From Synechococcus sp. WH 8020 (lineage in GTDB: Bacteria > Cyanobacteriota > Cyanobacteriia > PCC-6307 > Cyanobiaceae): DNA of 64,000 nt. The DNA lies in NCBI RefSeq assembly GCF_001040845.1, contig NZ_CP011941.1:2176890-2240889 (forward strand). The letters run 5' to 3'. Shown piece after piece: positions 17,186 to 25,906 of this stretch (position 1 is its first letter; every line of letters begins with the position of its first letter). The position numbers and the translations under genes are program-made. A model generated the notes under the pieces. The model was given only the letters and a program-made list of their open reading frames with translations. It did no database searches and was not told where the DNA came from.

Positions 17186-17656
17186 TGTAAAATTAGGTTG
17201 GGTAGATGAATTCGTTATGCCAATGTTGGGTTGATTATGTTGTTTGCAAATTTTATTCCAAGTTAAAGTTCCGGTTATATTGGTAGTCTTAGTTGCCAAT
17301 GTGGGTTTTTGAGGCCTGCTGTTCAGGGTTTGTTGTTTGAACAATTCAATAGAAAAGAATTCACGTCAATGGCTCTGCCTTAATCCCTTATTAGCGTTAT
17401 TTTTAGATAAGTTGACTTCGGAAATGGCGGGATCTCTTTTGCGCTTCCTTTTGAGAAACTGTAGGATTACTCAAAATCGTAGCTTGTGAAAAAGCATCTT
17501 CATTGGTTTGATAAGTGTATTGCGCTTAATTGTTCGAGCTCTTAGTGAGAAATTCAGTTGATTGATTTGGAGAATTGACTTTTCTTGCGTACATATTGGG
17601 AGGGGGCTGGTGGATGAGCCTTAGCGTCGATACCCTTAGCTCCCGGCATCAATCCC
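17186..17656. other. AT-rich intergenic region
   Basis: About 470 bp in which I find no gene or RNA. All frames are broken by frequent stops and there are long T-rich runs. A TTGACT at 17575-17580 looks like a -35 box for the next gene, but no -10 sits at the right spacing. Together with 16479-16798 it flanks the orphan ORF. Confidence 0.5.
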
Positions 17657-18268
17657 TTGACCGCTGCTCAAGAGCAGGACCTCCAGCTTCAGCGCCGTCT
17701 TCAGCAAGACAGCATTCTGTTGGCAGGGAAAACGATCTACATCAACCCCTTCTTGTACTGGCGTCGCTTTGACAGCAATACAGATCGTTGGTTGCGCGAA
17801 CCAGGTCAGCTTCCCGAAGAGCAGATTGCCTCGAATCGCAGTCGCTTTTATCCCGAGCTCGACTGGACCTTGCTGGATGACTCCAATCGGGAGATCAAGG
17901 ATGGAGCGGTGGAGATGTTTCTCAAAAGCTTGGAGCTCATCGGGACGTTTCATCCCGAGCTCAGCTCCGGGCATTTGCTTGAGGTGGAGCGCAAGATGGC
18001 GATCACCAAGAAGCGATCGTTCGAGCGTTGGGTCGAGAAGTCGTACCGGAGACGAGCCAAGCAGGAAACCAGGGAACGACGTCGCTTTGTTCGGGACCGT
18101 TTTTGGCGCTCGTGGGGGGAATGGCTTTCGTTAGAAGCCACCCATCACGCTTTGGCTCCAGCGGTGGCGTTGTTGGTGCTCGCAGGTGTTGGTGGCTGGT
18201 GGCTTGGGTCCTCTAATTCAAGTTGTCCGACACTTTTGCCTCCTCCGGAGCAGACTGGAGTCCGCTGA
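17657..18268 (+). CDS. Conserved cyanobacterial protein with C-terminal membrane anchor
   Basis: A 203-residue protein starting at TTG 17657, the only usable start after an in-frame TGA. The N-terminal half is globular (LAGKTIYINPFLYWRRFD). Residues 130-165 are very basic (KSYRRRAKQETRERRRFVRDRFW), and the C-terminus has one hydrophobic span (PAVALLVLAGVGGWWLG). The basic region just before the span suggests a tail-anchored protein with the bulk in the cytoplasm. Function unknown. The next gene starts 14 bp later. Confidence 0.72.
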   Translation: MTAAQEQDLQLQRRLQQDSILLAGKTIYINPFLYWRRFDSNTDRWLREPGQLPEEQIASNRSRFYPELDWTLLDDSNREIKDGAVEMFLKSLELIGTFHPELSSGHLLEVERKMAITKKRSFERWVEKSYRRRAKQETRERRRFVRDRFWRSWGEWLSLEATHHALAPAVALLVLAGVGGWWLGSSNSSCPTLLPPPEQTGVR

Positions 18269-18282
18269 GTACGGGTCTGCTC

Positions 18283-18678
18283 ATGGCTGAGAATCAACCG
18301 TTCGACACCCTGAGACTGACGTTGATGCAGGAGGTCTTGCCAGTGGGGCTTGCTTTGGTCGAGCGAGTCCGGGCTGGAGGTCCAGCCAAGGTGGTGGAGT
18401 CTTTTACGTCAGGTGTCTCGGATCCGTTGCGTGAGTTGCGTGATGAAGGTGAACCAGCAGCAAAGGATGTGCGTGAACGACTCGATCAAGTGAGTCCTGG
18501 GCTTGGTAATCCAGTGATGCCCGTGCAGGTAGCTGTGGAGGAGCCTTCAGCAGAGGCGGTCGAGGTTCTGGAAGAAGGCAATTCACTGGAACAGGATGAG
18601 CAGCAGTTGCATGAGGTTCTGGCGAGGATTACCCAGCGGCTTCGGGCTTTGGAAGCTCAGCTTGAGCTAGAGAGCTAA
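18283..18678 (+). CDS. Hypothetical acidic helical protein
   Basis: The ATG at 18283 gives 131 residues; a TTG at 18223 in the same frame would overlap the previous gene and is less likely. The protein is acidic, with helical segments at both ends and an LHEVLARITQRLRALEAQLELES coiled coil at the C-terminus. It lies between the membrane-anchored protein and mrdA (5 bp gap), so it is probably co-transcribed with a cell-wall gene. That is context only. Confidence 0.65.
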   Translation: MAENQPFDTLRLTLMQEVLPVGLALVERVRAGGPAKVVESFTSGVSDPLRELRDEGEPAAKDVRERLDQVSPGLGNPVMPVQVAVEEPSAEAVEVLEEGNSLEQDEQQLHEVLARITQRLRALEAQLELES

Positions 18679-18683
18679 AGGGC

Positions 18684-20489
18684 ATGACTCGCTCCGCTTC
18701 TCCTCAAAGGGACGCTCAGCGTCAAAGCGGATTGCGCCAGCAGCCTGTGGTTTTGTTCGGATTGGTGCTGTTGTTTTGTAGCGCCATGGTCGCTCGCTTG
18801 GTGTGGCTGCAGGTGTTGGAGGGCCCTCGCTACAGGCAGTTGGCGGATGAAAACCGCATTCGTCTCGTACCCAGATCGCCAACGCGTGGCCGTTTGCTGG
18901 ATCGCAAAGGGCGGGTTTTGGCCTCCAGCAAGCTCACCTATTCGCTGTATGTGGAGCCGCGCTTGGTCGATGACGCAGCCTGGCCGCAGTTGCGCGATCG
19001 CCTTGCCACTCTTCTGGATTTCAACCCGTCAACCCTGGATCGTCGCCGCCAGTCGGGGCCGGATCGCAATGGCTACCGCATCAATTTGGCCAGTGAACTT
19101 AGCTCCGAGCAGGTGCTTCGTTTCCGAGAGCAGTCCCTCGGATTGAAGGGCGCCCAAGTGGACGTGGACATTCTGCGCGCCTATCCCCACGGAACACTGG
19201 CAGCCCATACTCTCGGCTACACCCAGCCGATCACTGAGGAGGAATACACCGCACTGGTGGATCGGGGTTACAAGATTCGTGATCGGATTGGTCGCATCGG
19301 GGTCGAGGCGGCCTACGAGTCCCACTTGCGTGGCAAGTGGGGCGGGCAAATGCTTGAAGTGAATGCCATGGGTGAGGTGCAAAGGCACCTAGGCGATCGT
19401 CCATCCGTGGCCGGTAAGGACCTCACGCTCACTCTCGATCTTGATCTTCAGAAGACAGCTGAGCAGGCTTTGGCTGATAAGCCTGGCGGCGCGATCGTGG
19501 CCATGGACCCTCGCAACGGAGCAATCTTGGCCCTTGCGAGCAAGCCCAATTTTGACCCCAATTTTTTCTCGAAACTTGTCACCACTCAAAAGGAGTACGA
19601 CGCGCTGTTTTCCAATCCCAAAAAGCCGCTACTAAGCCGTGCCATGAATGCTTATGACCCTGGAAGTACATGGAAGCCCGTGACTGCAATGGCAGGAATG
19701 GCGTCGGGCAAATTTCCTCCGGAGGTCAAGTTGAACACCACCGCCTGTATCACCTATGGCGGTCACTGTTTCCCTGATCACAATGGCGCTGGCTTTGGAC
19801 GGATTGGCTACGCCGATGCCCTGCGCTTCTCCAGCAACACGTTTTTTTATCAAGTTGGGGTGGGCTCGGGTTCTCTCGCTCTCAAGAAAGCGGCCACGCA
19901 ACTTGGTTTCGGGCGGAAGACAGGGATAGAAATTGGTTGGGAGGAAAATGTAGGTCTCGTTGGAGATGAAGAGTGGGCGAAGGAAGGCCGCGGCTGGGCG
20001 GAGCCTGGATCCACTCCGTGGATCCCTGAGGACATGGCCTCGGCGTCGATTGGCCAGTCGGTGGTGCAGATTACCCCTCTGCAACTGGCACGGGCCTACA
20101 GCGTGTTTGCCAATGGTGGCTGGCTGGTGACACCCCATCTGGCAGATCAAGGCTTGGATTGGACCGCACCATCGCGGCGTACCAAGGTGCCGATCAAGCC
20201 ATCCACCCTGGCCAAGATCCGTCAAGGTTTACGCAAGGTTGTCGAAGACGGCACGGGCTATGGCCTGAACGGGGAGGGCATTCCTCCTGCAGCGGGTAAG
20301 ACCGGTACAGCAGAGGACAGCACAGGCGGTCCGGATCATGCCTGGTTTGCCAGCTATGCCCCTTATCCGAATGGGGAGATCGTTGTGGTGGCCTTCGCTC
20401 AGAACACGCCAGGGGGAGGCTCAGTGCATGCGCTGCCGATGGCTAAGAAAGTGATTGAGGTCTGGAACCGCAATCGCAAGCAGAACTGA
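18684..20489 (+). CDS. mrdA: Penicillin-binding protein 2 (peptidoglycan D,D-transpeptidase)
   Basis: A 601-residue class B PBP that cross-links peptidoglycan in the periplasm. One N-terminal membrane span (VVLFGLVLLFCSAMVARLVWLQVL), then the pedestal domain with RGRLLDRKGRVLA. The transpeptidase domain has the nucleophile STWK at 328-331, SSN at 382-384 and KTGTA near 557. The length and the RIGRIGVEAAYE motif favour the PBP2/MrdA type (cell elongation) over FtsI. It follows two small plus-strand genes closely. Confidence 0.93.
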   Translation: MTRSASPQRDAQRQSGLRQQPVVLFGLVLLFCSAMVARLVWLQVLEGPRYRQLADENRIRLVPRSPTRGRLLDRKGRVLASSKLTYSLYVEPRLVDDAAWPQLRDRLATLLDFNPSTLDRRRQSGPDRNGYRINLASELSSEQVLRFREQSLGLKGAQVDVDILRAYPHGTLAAHTLGYTQPITEEEYTALVDRGYKIRDRIGRIGVEAAYESHLRGKWGGQMLEVNAMGEVQRHLGDRPSVAGKDLTLTLDLDLQKTAEQALADKPGGAIVAMDPRNGAILALASKPNFDPNFFSKLVTTQKEYDALFSNPKKPLLSRAMNAYDPGSTWKPVTAMAGMASGKFPPEVKLNTTACITYGGHCFPDHNGAGFGRIGYADALRFSSNTFFYQVGVGSGSLALKKAATQLGFGRKTGIEIGWEENVGLVGDEEWAKEGRGWAEPGSTPWIPEDMASASIGQSVVQITPLQLARAYSVFANGGWLVTPHLADQGLDWTAPSRRTKVPIKPSTLAKIRQGLRKVVEDGTGYGLNGEGIPPAAGKTGTAEDSTGGPDHAWFASYAPYPNGEIVVVAFAQNTPGGGSVHALPMAKKVIEVWNRNRKQN

Positions 20490-20490
20490 C

Positions 20491-21636
20491 TTAAGCCGCT
20501 GAGGAGATTTCTGAGGACAGCACCTGGCGGTAAAAGCCGCGTAACTGCTCTGTTGCCCCGGCCCAGCCCCAACGTTCTGCTTCCGAACGGGCTGCATTGC
20601 GCAGAGCTTGACGCTCGAGGTCATTTCCGAGCAGTTTGCCGGTGGCTTCGATCAAGCTCCCCGCCCCTGCATCTTCACCGTCCGGTTCGTAGAGACAACC
20701 GTTGACGCCGTCGCTGATGATGTCCGGGATGCCGCCGCGATTGGCGCCCACTACGGGGCATCCAGCTGCCATCGCCTCGAGCAACACAAGGCCAAGGGTT
20801 TCTGTGCTTGAGGGGAAGAGGAAGGCATCACCGCTGGCATAAGCCCCCGCTAGTTCCTCGCCAGCCAGATAGCCCACAAAGGTGGTAGCGGTTCCCTCGA
20901 AATGCTTCTCCAGTTGCTGTCGGTGGGGACCATCGCCCACCAGTGCTAGTCGCGTATCGGGTAGTGCTTCGAGCACCGGACGGATCCGTTCGATCTGTTT
21001 TTCTGCTGACAGCCTTCCGACATACAGCAGAAGCGCTCCGCGGTCGTCGTAACCACCAAGTAAGCGTTGACGTAGTGCGGGGCTACGCAACTCGGGCCGA
21101 AACAACTCCGTATCCACGCCCCGCTGCCACAGGGCGGTGTGCTGGATGCCCTTATCGCTGAGCTCTTGCACCATCGCGGTGGAGGTGCAGAGATTTAGGA
21201 CTGCTTGGTTATGAGCCGCTTTCAGCAGCTCCCACAGCAGGGGTTCGAGCATGCCCATGCCGTAGTACTCGAGATACTTCGGCAGATGTGTGTGGTAGCT
21301 GGCGATGAGGGGGATGGATTTGGTCTTGGCGAGCCAGATGCCCCCTAAGCCCAAAACCGCTGGGTTGACCACGTGGATCAGGTCTGGTTGGAAGGCATCG
21401 ATGGCCTCGGAGACAGCAGGCCGCGGCAAGGCCAGCTTCAACTCTGGGTAGAGCGGCAAGGGCATGGCGGGAACCCCCACCACCTTGGCTCCCATGTAAT
21501 GACTCGGTGCGCCCTCTGGGCAGAACACCACCACCTCGTCTCCGGCATCCACCAAATGCTTCACCGTTTTGGTGAGCCGGGTCACGATGCCGTCGACTTT
21601 GGGGAGGAATGTTTCTGTAAAAAAGGCGATTTTCAA
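20491..21636 (-). CDS. sqdX: Sulfoquinovosyltransferase (sulfolipid synthase)
   Basis: SqdX transfers sulfoquinovose from UDP-sulfoquinovose to diacylglycerol to make SQDG, a thylakoid lipid. The TTG at 21636 gives 381 residues starting LKIAFFTETFLPKVDGIVTRL; longer starts would run into sqdB. It is a GT4-type retaining transferase with the acceptor loop near the N-terminus, GRLSAEKQIERI at the UDP site and ETLGLVLLEAMAAGCPVVG, with the E-x7-E pair. It starts 13 bp after sqdB ends, so the two form the sulfolipid operon. Confidence 0.93.
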   Translation of the reverse strand: MKIAFFTETFLPKVDGIVTRLTKTVKHLVDAGDEVVVFCPEGAPSHYMGAKVVGVPAMPLPLYPELKLALPRPAVSEAIDAFQPDLIHVVNPAVLGLGGIWLAKTKSIPLIASYHTHLPKYLEYYGMGMLEPLLWELLKAAHNQAVLNLCTSTAMVQELSDKGIQHTALWQRGVDTELFRPELRSPALRQRLLGGYDDRGALLLYVGRLSAEKQIERIRPVLEALPDTRLALVGDGPHRQQLEKHFEGTATTFVGYLAGEELAGAYASGDAFLFPSSTETLGLVLLEAMAAGCPVVGANRGGIPDIISDGVNGCLYEPDGEDAGAGSLIEATGKLLGNDLERQALRNAARSEAERWGWAGATEQLRGFYRQVLSSEISSAA

Positions 21637-21649
21637 GGGTTCGTCCCGA

Positions 21650-22846
21650 TTAGGAGGCGTTGCCGATGGCTTGGGCCTGCGTCTTGGTCCAGGCCGATGT
21701 GCAGAGGATGCGATTCCGGTCGCAGCGATCCGCATAGCGCGTGGCGATTTCCACAACCTCCTTCAACAGGCCGTCATCAAGGGTGGTGGGTTTAAGGCCC
21801 AGCTCGATGAAACAGCGGTTGTCCACGATCAGATCGTTTTCAACGGCTTCGTTGCGGGGGTTCGGAAGATTGTTGACCTGAGCACCTGTTAAAGCAGCCA
21901 CCTTCTTGGCCAATTCACCCACCTGGTGGCTCTCGGTCATTTGATTGAAGATCTTGACCCGTTCGCCTTTCTCTGGGCGGTTTTCGAGCGCGAGCTGCAC
22001 ACAACGCACCGAGTCACGGATGTGAATGAAGGCGCGGGTTTGACCGCCGGTGCCATGCACGGTGAGTGGATATCCGATCGCTGCTTGCATCAGGAAGCGG
22101 TTTAGCACCGTTCCGTAGTCACCGTCGTAATCAAAGCGATTGGTGAGGCGCGGATCACGATCCGTGGCCTCGGTGTTGGTGCCCCAAACAATGCCTTGGT
22201 GAAGGTCAGTAATTCGGACCTTGTCGTTCTTGTTGTAGTAGAGGAACAGCAACTGATCGAGCGTCTTGGTCATGTGATAAACGCTGCCAGGACTGGCCGG
22301 ATGAAGAATTTCCTCTTCAAAACGGCTGCCGTCAGGCTGGGGCACTTCCACCTTCAGGTAGCCCTCAGGAATGGTGGCGCCACGGTGGGAGCCATACCCA
22401 TACACACCCATCGTGCCGAGGTGGACCACGTGGATGTCCTGGCCCGATTCCACGATCGCGGCCAGCAGGTTGTGGGTGCCGTTCACGTTGTTGTCAACGG
22501 TGTAGCGCTTGGTGGCGCTGCTCTTCATCGAGTAGGGCGCAGCTCGCTGTTCGGCGAAGTGCACGATCGAATCCGGTTTCTCTTCAATGATCAGGTCGAG
22601 AAGCCGTTGGTATTCGTGGGCGATGTCCATATGGATGAATCGCATGGGCTTTCCGCCAATGCTTTCCCACACCTTCAGACGTTCTCCGATGCTCACGATC
22701 GGCGTCAACGACTCCACTTCAAGGTCGATGTCGATCTTGCGACGGCTGAGGTTGTCCACGATCAAAACATCGTGATCTTGGTCGGCCAAATTCACCGCAC
22801 AAGGCCAGCCGCAGAAGCCGTCACCACCTAAAACGAGAACTTTCAC
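21650..22846 (-). CDS. sqdB: UDP-sulfoquinovose synthase
   Basis: SqdB makes UDP-sulfoquinovose from UDP-glucose and sulfite. The 398-residue protein has the NAD motif LGGDGFCGWPCAVNL at 6-20, HFAEQRAAPYSM, the catalytic Thr in LGTMGVYG, and YHMTK as the YxxxK pair, followed by GIVWGT. All match the SQD1/SqdB subfamily and separate it from other epimerases. Upstream gene of the sqdB-sqdX operon. Confidence 0.96.
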   Translation of the reverse strand: MKVLVLGGDGFCGWPCAVNLADQDHDVLIVDNLSRRKIDIDLEVESLTPIVSIGERLKVWESIGGKPMRFIHMDIAHEYQRLLDLIIEEKPDSIVHFAEQRAAPYSMKSSATKRYTVDNNVNGTHNLLAAIVESGQDIHVVHLGTMGVYGYGSHRGATIPEGYLKVEVPQPDGSRFEEEILHPASPGSVYHMTKTLDQLLFLYYNKNDKVRITDLHQGIVWGTNTEATDRDPRLTNRFDYDGDYGTVLNRFLMQAAIGYPLTVHGTGGQTRAFIHIRDSVRCVQLALENRPEKGERVKIFNQMTESHQVGELAKKVAALTGAQVNNLPNPRNEAVENDLIVDNRCFIELGLKPTTLDDGLLKEVVEIATRYADRCDRNRILCTSAWTKTQAQAIGNAS

Positions 22847-22904
22847 CCCAAACTCCTGCTGAAGCGAGCAAGCCGCTGATTTCTCGCAAGCTACTACAGG
22901 GTTT

Positions 22905-23072
22905 TCAGCTGACGGCTACGGACAGAGCAATGAGTGAGACAACAAGCACTGCGCCGGTGATGATCAGAAGCCGAGAGCTGTTGCTGAGAGAGGCGCCGTC
23001 GCTGATCACTTCCATACGAGGTTCCTTGGCGAAGGCATTGAGGCGACCGCCATCTTCTTCAGTGACCTGCAT
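22905..23072 (-). CDS. Small ssl1498-type light-harvesting-like protein
   Basis: The ATG at 23072 gives 55 residues. A longer frame start at 23135 adds 21 residues unlike the family. The protein reads EEDGGRLNAFAKEPRMEV near the N-terminus, the hallmark of the ssl1498 family, followed by one transmembrane helix (LLIITGAVLVVSLIALSVAV). Such single-helix proteins are associated with thylakoid assembly or photoprotection. It is in a spacer between sqdB and thiG. Confidence 0.75.
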   Translation of the reverse strand: MQVTEEDGGRLNAFAKEPRMEVISDGASLSNSSRLLIITGAVLVVSLIALSVAVS

Positions 23073-23205
23073 GGATTGAGCTACAACTGAACGGGACCTT
23101 ATGGACTGGATCGCTGTTGCGCCCTGCTCCTTCATGTTCCTTTACGTCCCGAGATGTTTTGTTGCATCGAGGCGGTGAAGGGGTTGATGGCCAGATTGTT
23201 CCTTG

Positions 23206-24018
23206 TTAGCTGTTGATCCGTCCGCTGGTAGGGGAGCTTGGAGAGGCTTCTGGGCGGGTTGGCAATCGGCCAGCCCGCAAGGATTGGCGCCCTGCATGAA
23301 CGGCGTTGGCCATGGCTTCTGCCATCAGAGGAGGTTGTCCAGAAAGAGCAATGGCGCTGTTGATAAGCACCGCATCCGCGCCCATCTCCATGGCTTGGGC
23401 CGCATCACTGGGCACGCCAATTCCCGCATCGACCACCACCGGCACCGTGGCGTTCTCGATGATCAGGCCAATGTTGGCAGCATTGCGCAATCCCTGACCT
23501 GATCCGATGGGGGATCCCAGCGGCATCACGGTGGCGCAGCCCACATCTTCTAAGCGCTTGGCCAGCAGTGGGTCGGCATTGATGTAGGGCAGAACTGTGA
23601 AGCCCTCCTTCACCAGTATTTCTGCTGCTTCCAATGTTCCAAAGGGGTCGGGCAGCAAATGGCGACTGTCTGGAATGACCTCGAGTTTTACAAAATTGTT
23701 GTTGTCCTGACCCGCCAGCTTGGCGAGCTCCCTGCCGAGCCTGGCCACCCGCACGGCCTCTTCCGCGTTGGTGCATCCCGCCGTATTGGGGAGCATCCAG
23801 ATTTGTGACCAGTCAATCGCTTCCATCAGCCCTGCATGCCCTTCAGCGACGGCCTGAACCCGTCGTACGGCAACTGTGACCATCTCGCAGCCTGAGCGCT
23901 GCAGACTGTGCTGCATGGCCTCCAAGCTCGGGTATTTGCCCGTCCCGGTGATCAGTCTGCTGCTGAAAGTACGTCCTCCAATTTGGAGTGCATCGTCTTG
24001 AGAGTGGGTCGGATTCAT
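23206..24018 (-). CDS. thiG: Thiazole synthase
   Basis: ThiG forms the thiazole ring of thiamine from DXP, ThiS-thiocarboxylate and a glycine imine. The ATG at 24018 gives the normal 270 residues; the frame runs on upstream without family similarity. Landmarks are [22 protein letters not shown], the Schiff-base lysine in [17 protein letters not shown] and the phosphate-binding [20 protein letters not shown]. It is divergent from the hypothetical at 24113. Confidence 0.96.
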   Translation of the reverse strand: MNPTHSQDDALQIGGRTFSSRLITGTGKYPSLEAMQHSLQRSGCEMVTVAVRRVQAVAEGHAGLMEAIDWSQIWMLPNTAGCTNAEEAVRVARLGRELAKLAGQDNNNFVKLEVIPDSRHLLPDPFGTLEAAEILVKEGFTVLPYINADPLLAKRLEDVGCATVMPLGSPIGSGQGLRNAANIGLIIENATVPVVVDAGIGVPSDAAQAMEMGADAVLINSAIALSGQPPLMAEAMANAVHAGRQSLRAGRLPTRPEASPSSPTSGRINS

Positions 24019-24112
24019 AGTGGTCAGTTGCGGTTTGGTTGGAGAACCGGATCGTGATGGGGTCCAAGCAGGCCGCAACCGCTCTACCCTGCGCAAATCA
24101 TCTATTGCTTGC

Positions 24113-24634
24113 ATGCCCGTTCCTCCCGTCATGGACGTACCGGTTGAGATTCAGGCACCGTTTGAGTCTTCCCAATCGTTTGATAGTTCACAACTAGCTA
24201 TACCTCTCGAACTTGAGGGATCTGTTGAGAGTTTTGATCCTGTTGCCCGCGCTGCTGATCTCGCTGCAACCCTGCCACGCCAGTGGTGCGGAAATTACAC
24301 CTCGTTCACGTCAAATTCCACCGTGGATGTGGAATTGACCTTGACCCGTTTGAGGCCAATGGGCCAGATGGTGGACTTGCGCGGTGAAATGCGCATCGGC
24401 TCGATTTCAACGCCTGTTCAGGGCAATCTCAATGCCAAATCCGATCAGCTTGACCTTCTGCCCTTATCTCCTGAGCTCACCGATGACTTGGAAATTGGCG
24501 GGAGATTTTTAGGATTACAGGACTTTTCATTGGCTGGATGGGTGGCTCCAAGGCTGACCAATCCCGGTGGGCGTCTTGACCTTTCAGGAAGCTGCGCTGT
24601 TTCAGAATCCGCGCCCATCAGGGCCCTTTGGTGA
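24113..24634 (+). CDS. Conserved hypothetical protein
   Basis: The ATG at 24113 gives 173 residues, and one at 24131 gives 167. The N-terminus is acidic and low-complexity. The body ([12 protein letters not shown] then [23 protein letters not shown]) is beta-rich and ends with SGSCAVS. It has no signal peptide, and I do not recognise the domain. Its last 33 bp overlap the convergent ycf37 gene. Confidence 0.68.
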   Translation: MPVPPVMDVPVEIQAPFESSQSFDSSQLAIPLELEGSVESFDPVARAADLAATLPRQWCGNYTSFTSNSTVDVELTLTRLRPMGQMVDLRGEMRIGSISTPVQGNLNAKSDQLDLLPLSPELTDDLEIGGRFLGLQDFSLAGWVAPRLTNPGGRLDLSGSCAVSESAPIRALW

Positions 24635-25177
24635 GGCTTGACTCGAATTTTTGACCTTTGAAGCTGCACGTTCCAAGCGTTTTAACCGCTTGCGTGCAGT
24701 TTTGTTTTTAGGGTCAATATCGAGTGCTTGGCGATAAAGGGCACAAGCTTTCTCGTTTTCTAATAAGCGCTCTTGCGCAAAAGCAAGATTATTGATTGCT
24801 ACTGGGTAATTCTCTTTAGCGCGAAGAGCTGATTTGTAGTGGCGTACGGCAGTCGTAAAATCTTTTTCCGCTGCTAACGCGTAGCCCAGGGCATTCTCAA
24901 TGAGCGCCCGTGCTTCATCGGGCTCGTCGTTGAGCTTTTTGACCGCTTGGCGCAGGGTCACAATCGCCTGCGGGTACAAACGCTTGCGCAATTGAACCGA
25001 TGCCAGCTCATACAAAGCACCTGCGTCTTTAGAGGACGCGACTTTGTCTTGCTCCATCTTGAGCAAACTTTGTTCGTCGCGACGAACACGTAAAAATTGG
25101 CGACCGACAACCACAGCGACGATCGCCAAGAGGCCGATCAGGCCCAACAAATAGGTCTGAGGCAGCAAGGAATTCAT
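24602..25177 (-). CDS. ycf37: Ycf37-like TPR protein (photosystem I assembly)
   Basis: A 191-residue protein with one N-terminal membrane span (YLLGLIGLLAIVAVVVG) then RQFLRVRRDEQ and three TPR-like repeats, including LYPQAIVTLRQAVKKL, DFTTAVRHYKSALRAKENYPVAINNLAFA and ENEKACALYRQALDIDPKN. This anchor-plus-three-TPR plan fits cyanobacterial Ycf37, needed for PSI assembly or stability. It follows rplT by 36 bp on the same strand, an order I recall from other cyanobacteria. The C-terminus is basic and polar. Confidence 0.82.
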   Translation of the reverse strand: MNSLLPQTYLLGLIGLLAIVAVVVGRQFLRVRRDEQSLLKMEQDKVASSKDAGALYELASVQLRKRLYPQAIVTLRQAVKKLNDEPDEARALIENALGYALAAEKDFTTAVRHYKSALRAKENYPVAINNLAFAQERLLENEKACALYRQALDIDPKNKTARKRLKRLERAASKVKNSSQASPKGPDGRGF

Positions 25178-25213
25178 GTCAGACCCAAGAAACGTCCCAA
25201 TGGGGACTGATCA

Positions 25214-25561
25214 TTAACCCTGAGTGGCATTCACAACGTTGGCGAAACTCGCAGGATCGACAACAGCCATTTGGGCCAACATTTTGCGGTTGATCCGCAC
25301 ATCAGCTTTCTTGAGACCACCGATCAAGCGGCTATAGCTCACGCCATTCAACCGTGCAGCAGCGTTGATCCGTGCAATCCAAAGACGGCGGAAATCACGC
25401 TTGCGACGACGACGGTCGCGGTAGGCATTACAAAGCGCCTTCATGACGCGTTGGTTTGCGGTACGGAAGAGTGTTCCGTTGCTGCCGCGGAAACCACGGG
25501 CTAAGCGGAGAATTTTATTGCGGCGTTTACGGGCAACATTGCCTCTCTTGACGCGAGCCAT
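25214..25561 (-). CDS. rplT: Ribosomal protein L20
   Basis: A 115-residue, highly basic protein with the L20 signature: [26 protein letters not shown] at the N-terminus and [22 protein letters not shown] in the middle. It binds 23S rRNA early in 50S assembly and in other bacteria represses its own operon. Second gene of rpmI-rplT. Confidence 0.98.
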   Translation of the reverse strand: MARVKRGNVARKRRNKILRLARGFRGSNGTLFRTANQRVMKALCNAYRDRRRRKRDFRRLWIARINAAARLNGVSYSRLIGGLKKADVRINRKMLAQMAVVDPASFANVVNATQG

Positions 25562-25591
25562 GAATCAGATGTGGAGAAGTTGAGGGAATAT

Positions 25592-25620
25592 GTCCTGCGT
25601 GGATTACCACCTGGCAGGAC
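25592..25620 (-). promoter_or_regulatory. stem-loop in the rpmI-rplT intercistronic region
   Basis: GTCCTGC-GTGG pairs with CCAC-GCAGGAC around an ATTA loop, with a 3-nt bulge (CTG on the plus strand). It lies in the 71-bp spacer between rpmI and rplT, 31 bp before the rplT start. L20 is known to regulate its operon through RNA structures in other bacteria; whether this hairpin does so here is inference. There is no T-tract, so it is not an intrinsic terminator. Confidence 0.55.
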
Positions 25621-25632
25621 TCAGGGCTGAGC

Positions 25633-25830
25633 TCAGGCGTAGGGAATCATCAGAGTGACGCGTTCCTCATCGGTGCGATCCACCACAGCCTTGGTCTTCA
25701 AATGACGCTTCTGTTTTGGCGATTTGTGATCGAGAAGGTGATTATGAAAGGCGCGGCGACGCATGAACTTGCCAGTGCCTGTTGCTTTGAACCGCTTGGC
25801 GGCTGCTTTGCGGGTCTTGAGCTTGGGCAT
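25633..25830 (-). CDS. rpmI: Ribosomal protein L35
   Basis: A 65-residue basic protein beginning [25 protein letters not shown], the standard L35 start, ending with the short VTLMIPYA. It is the first gene of rpmI-rplT. infC, which neighbours this pair in many bacteria, lies far away at 61.3 kb. Confidence 0.98.
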   Translation of the reverse strand: MPKLKTRKAAAKRFKATGTGKFMRRRAFHNHLLDHKSPKQKRHLKTKAVVDRTDEERVTLMIPYA

Positions 25831-25906
25831 GGATCAGGCAGCACGCGGCATAAGCAACAACAATAGAACGTTGCCTTCCTCAAAGCCAATCAATTCAAGC
25901 CGCGTC

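Noticed and set aside
20003-20022. A GGATCCAC...GTGGATCC inverted repeat in mrdA
   Set aside because: An 8-bp stem with a 3-nt loop in coding sequence, expected by chance at this genome size.
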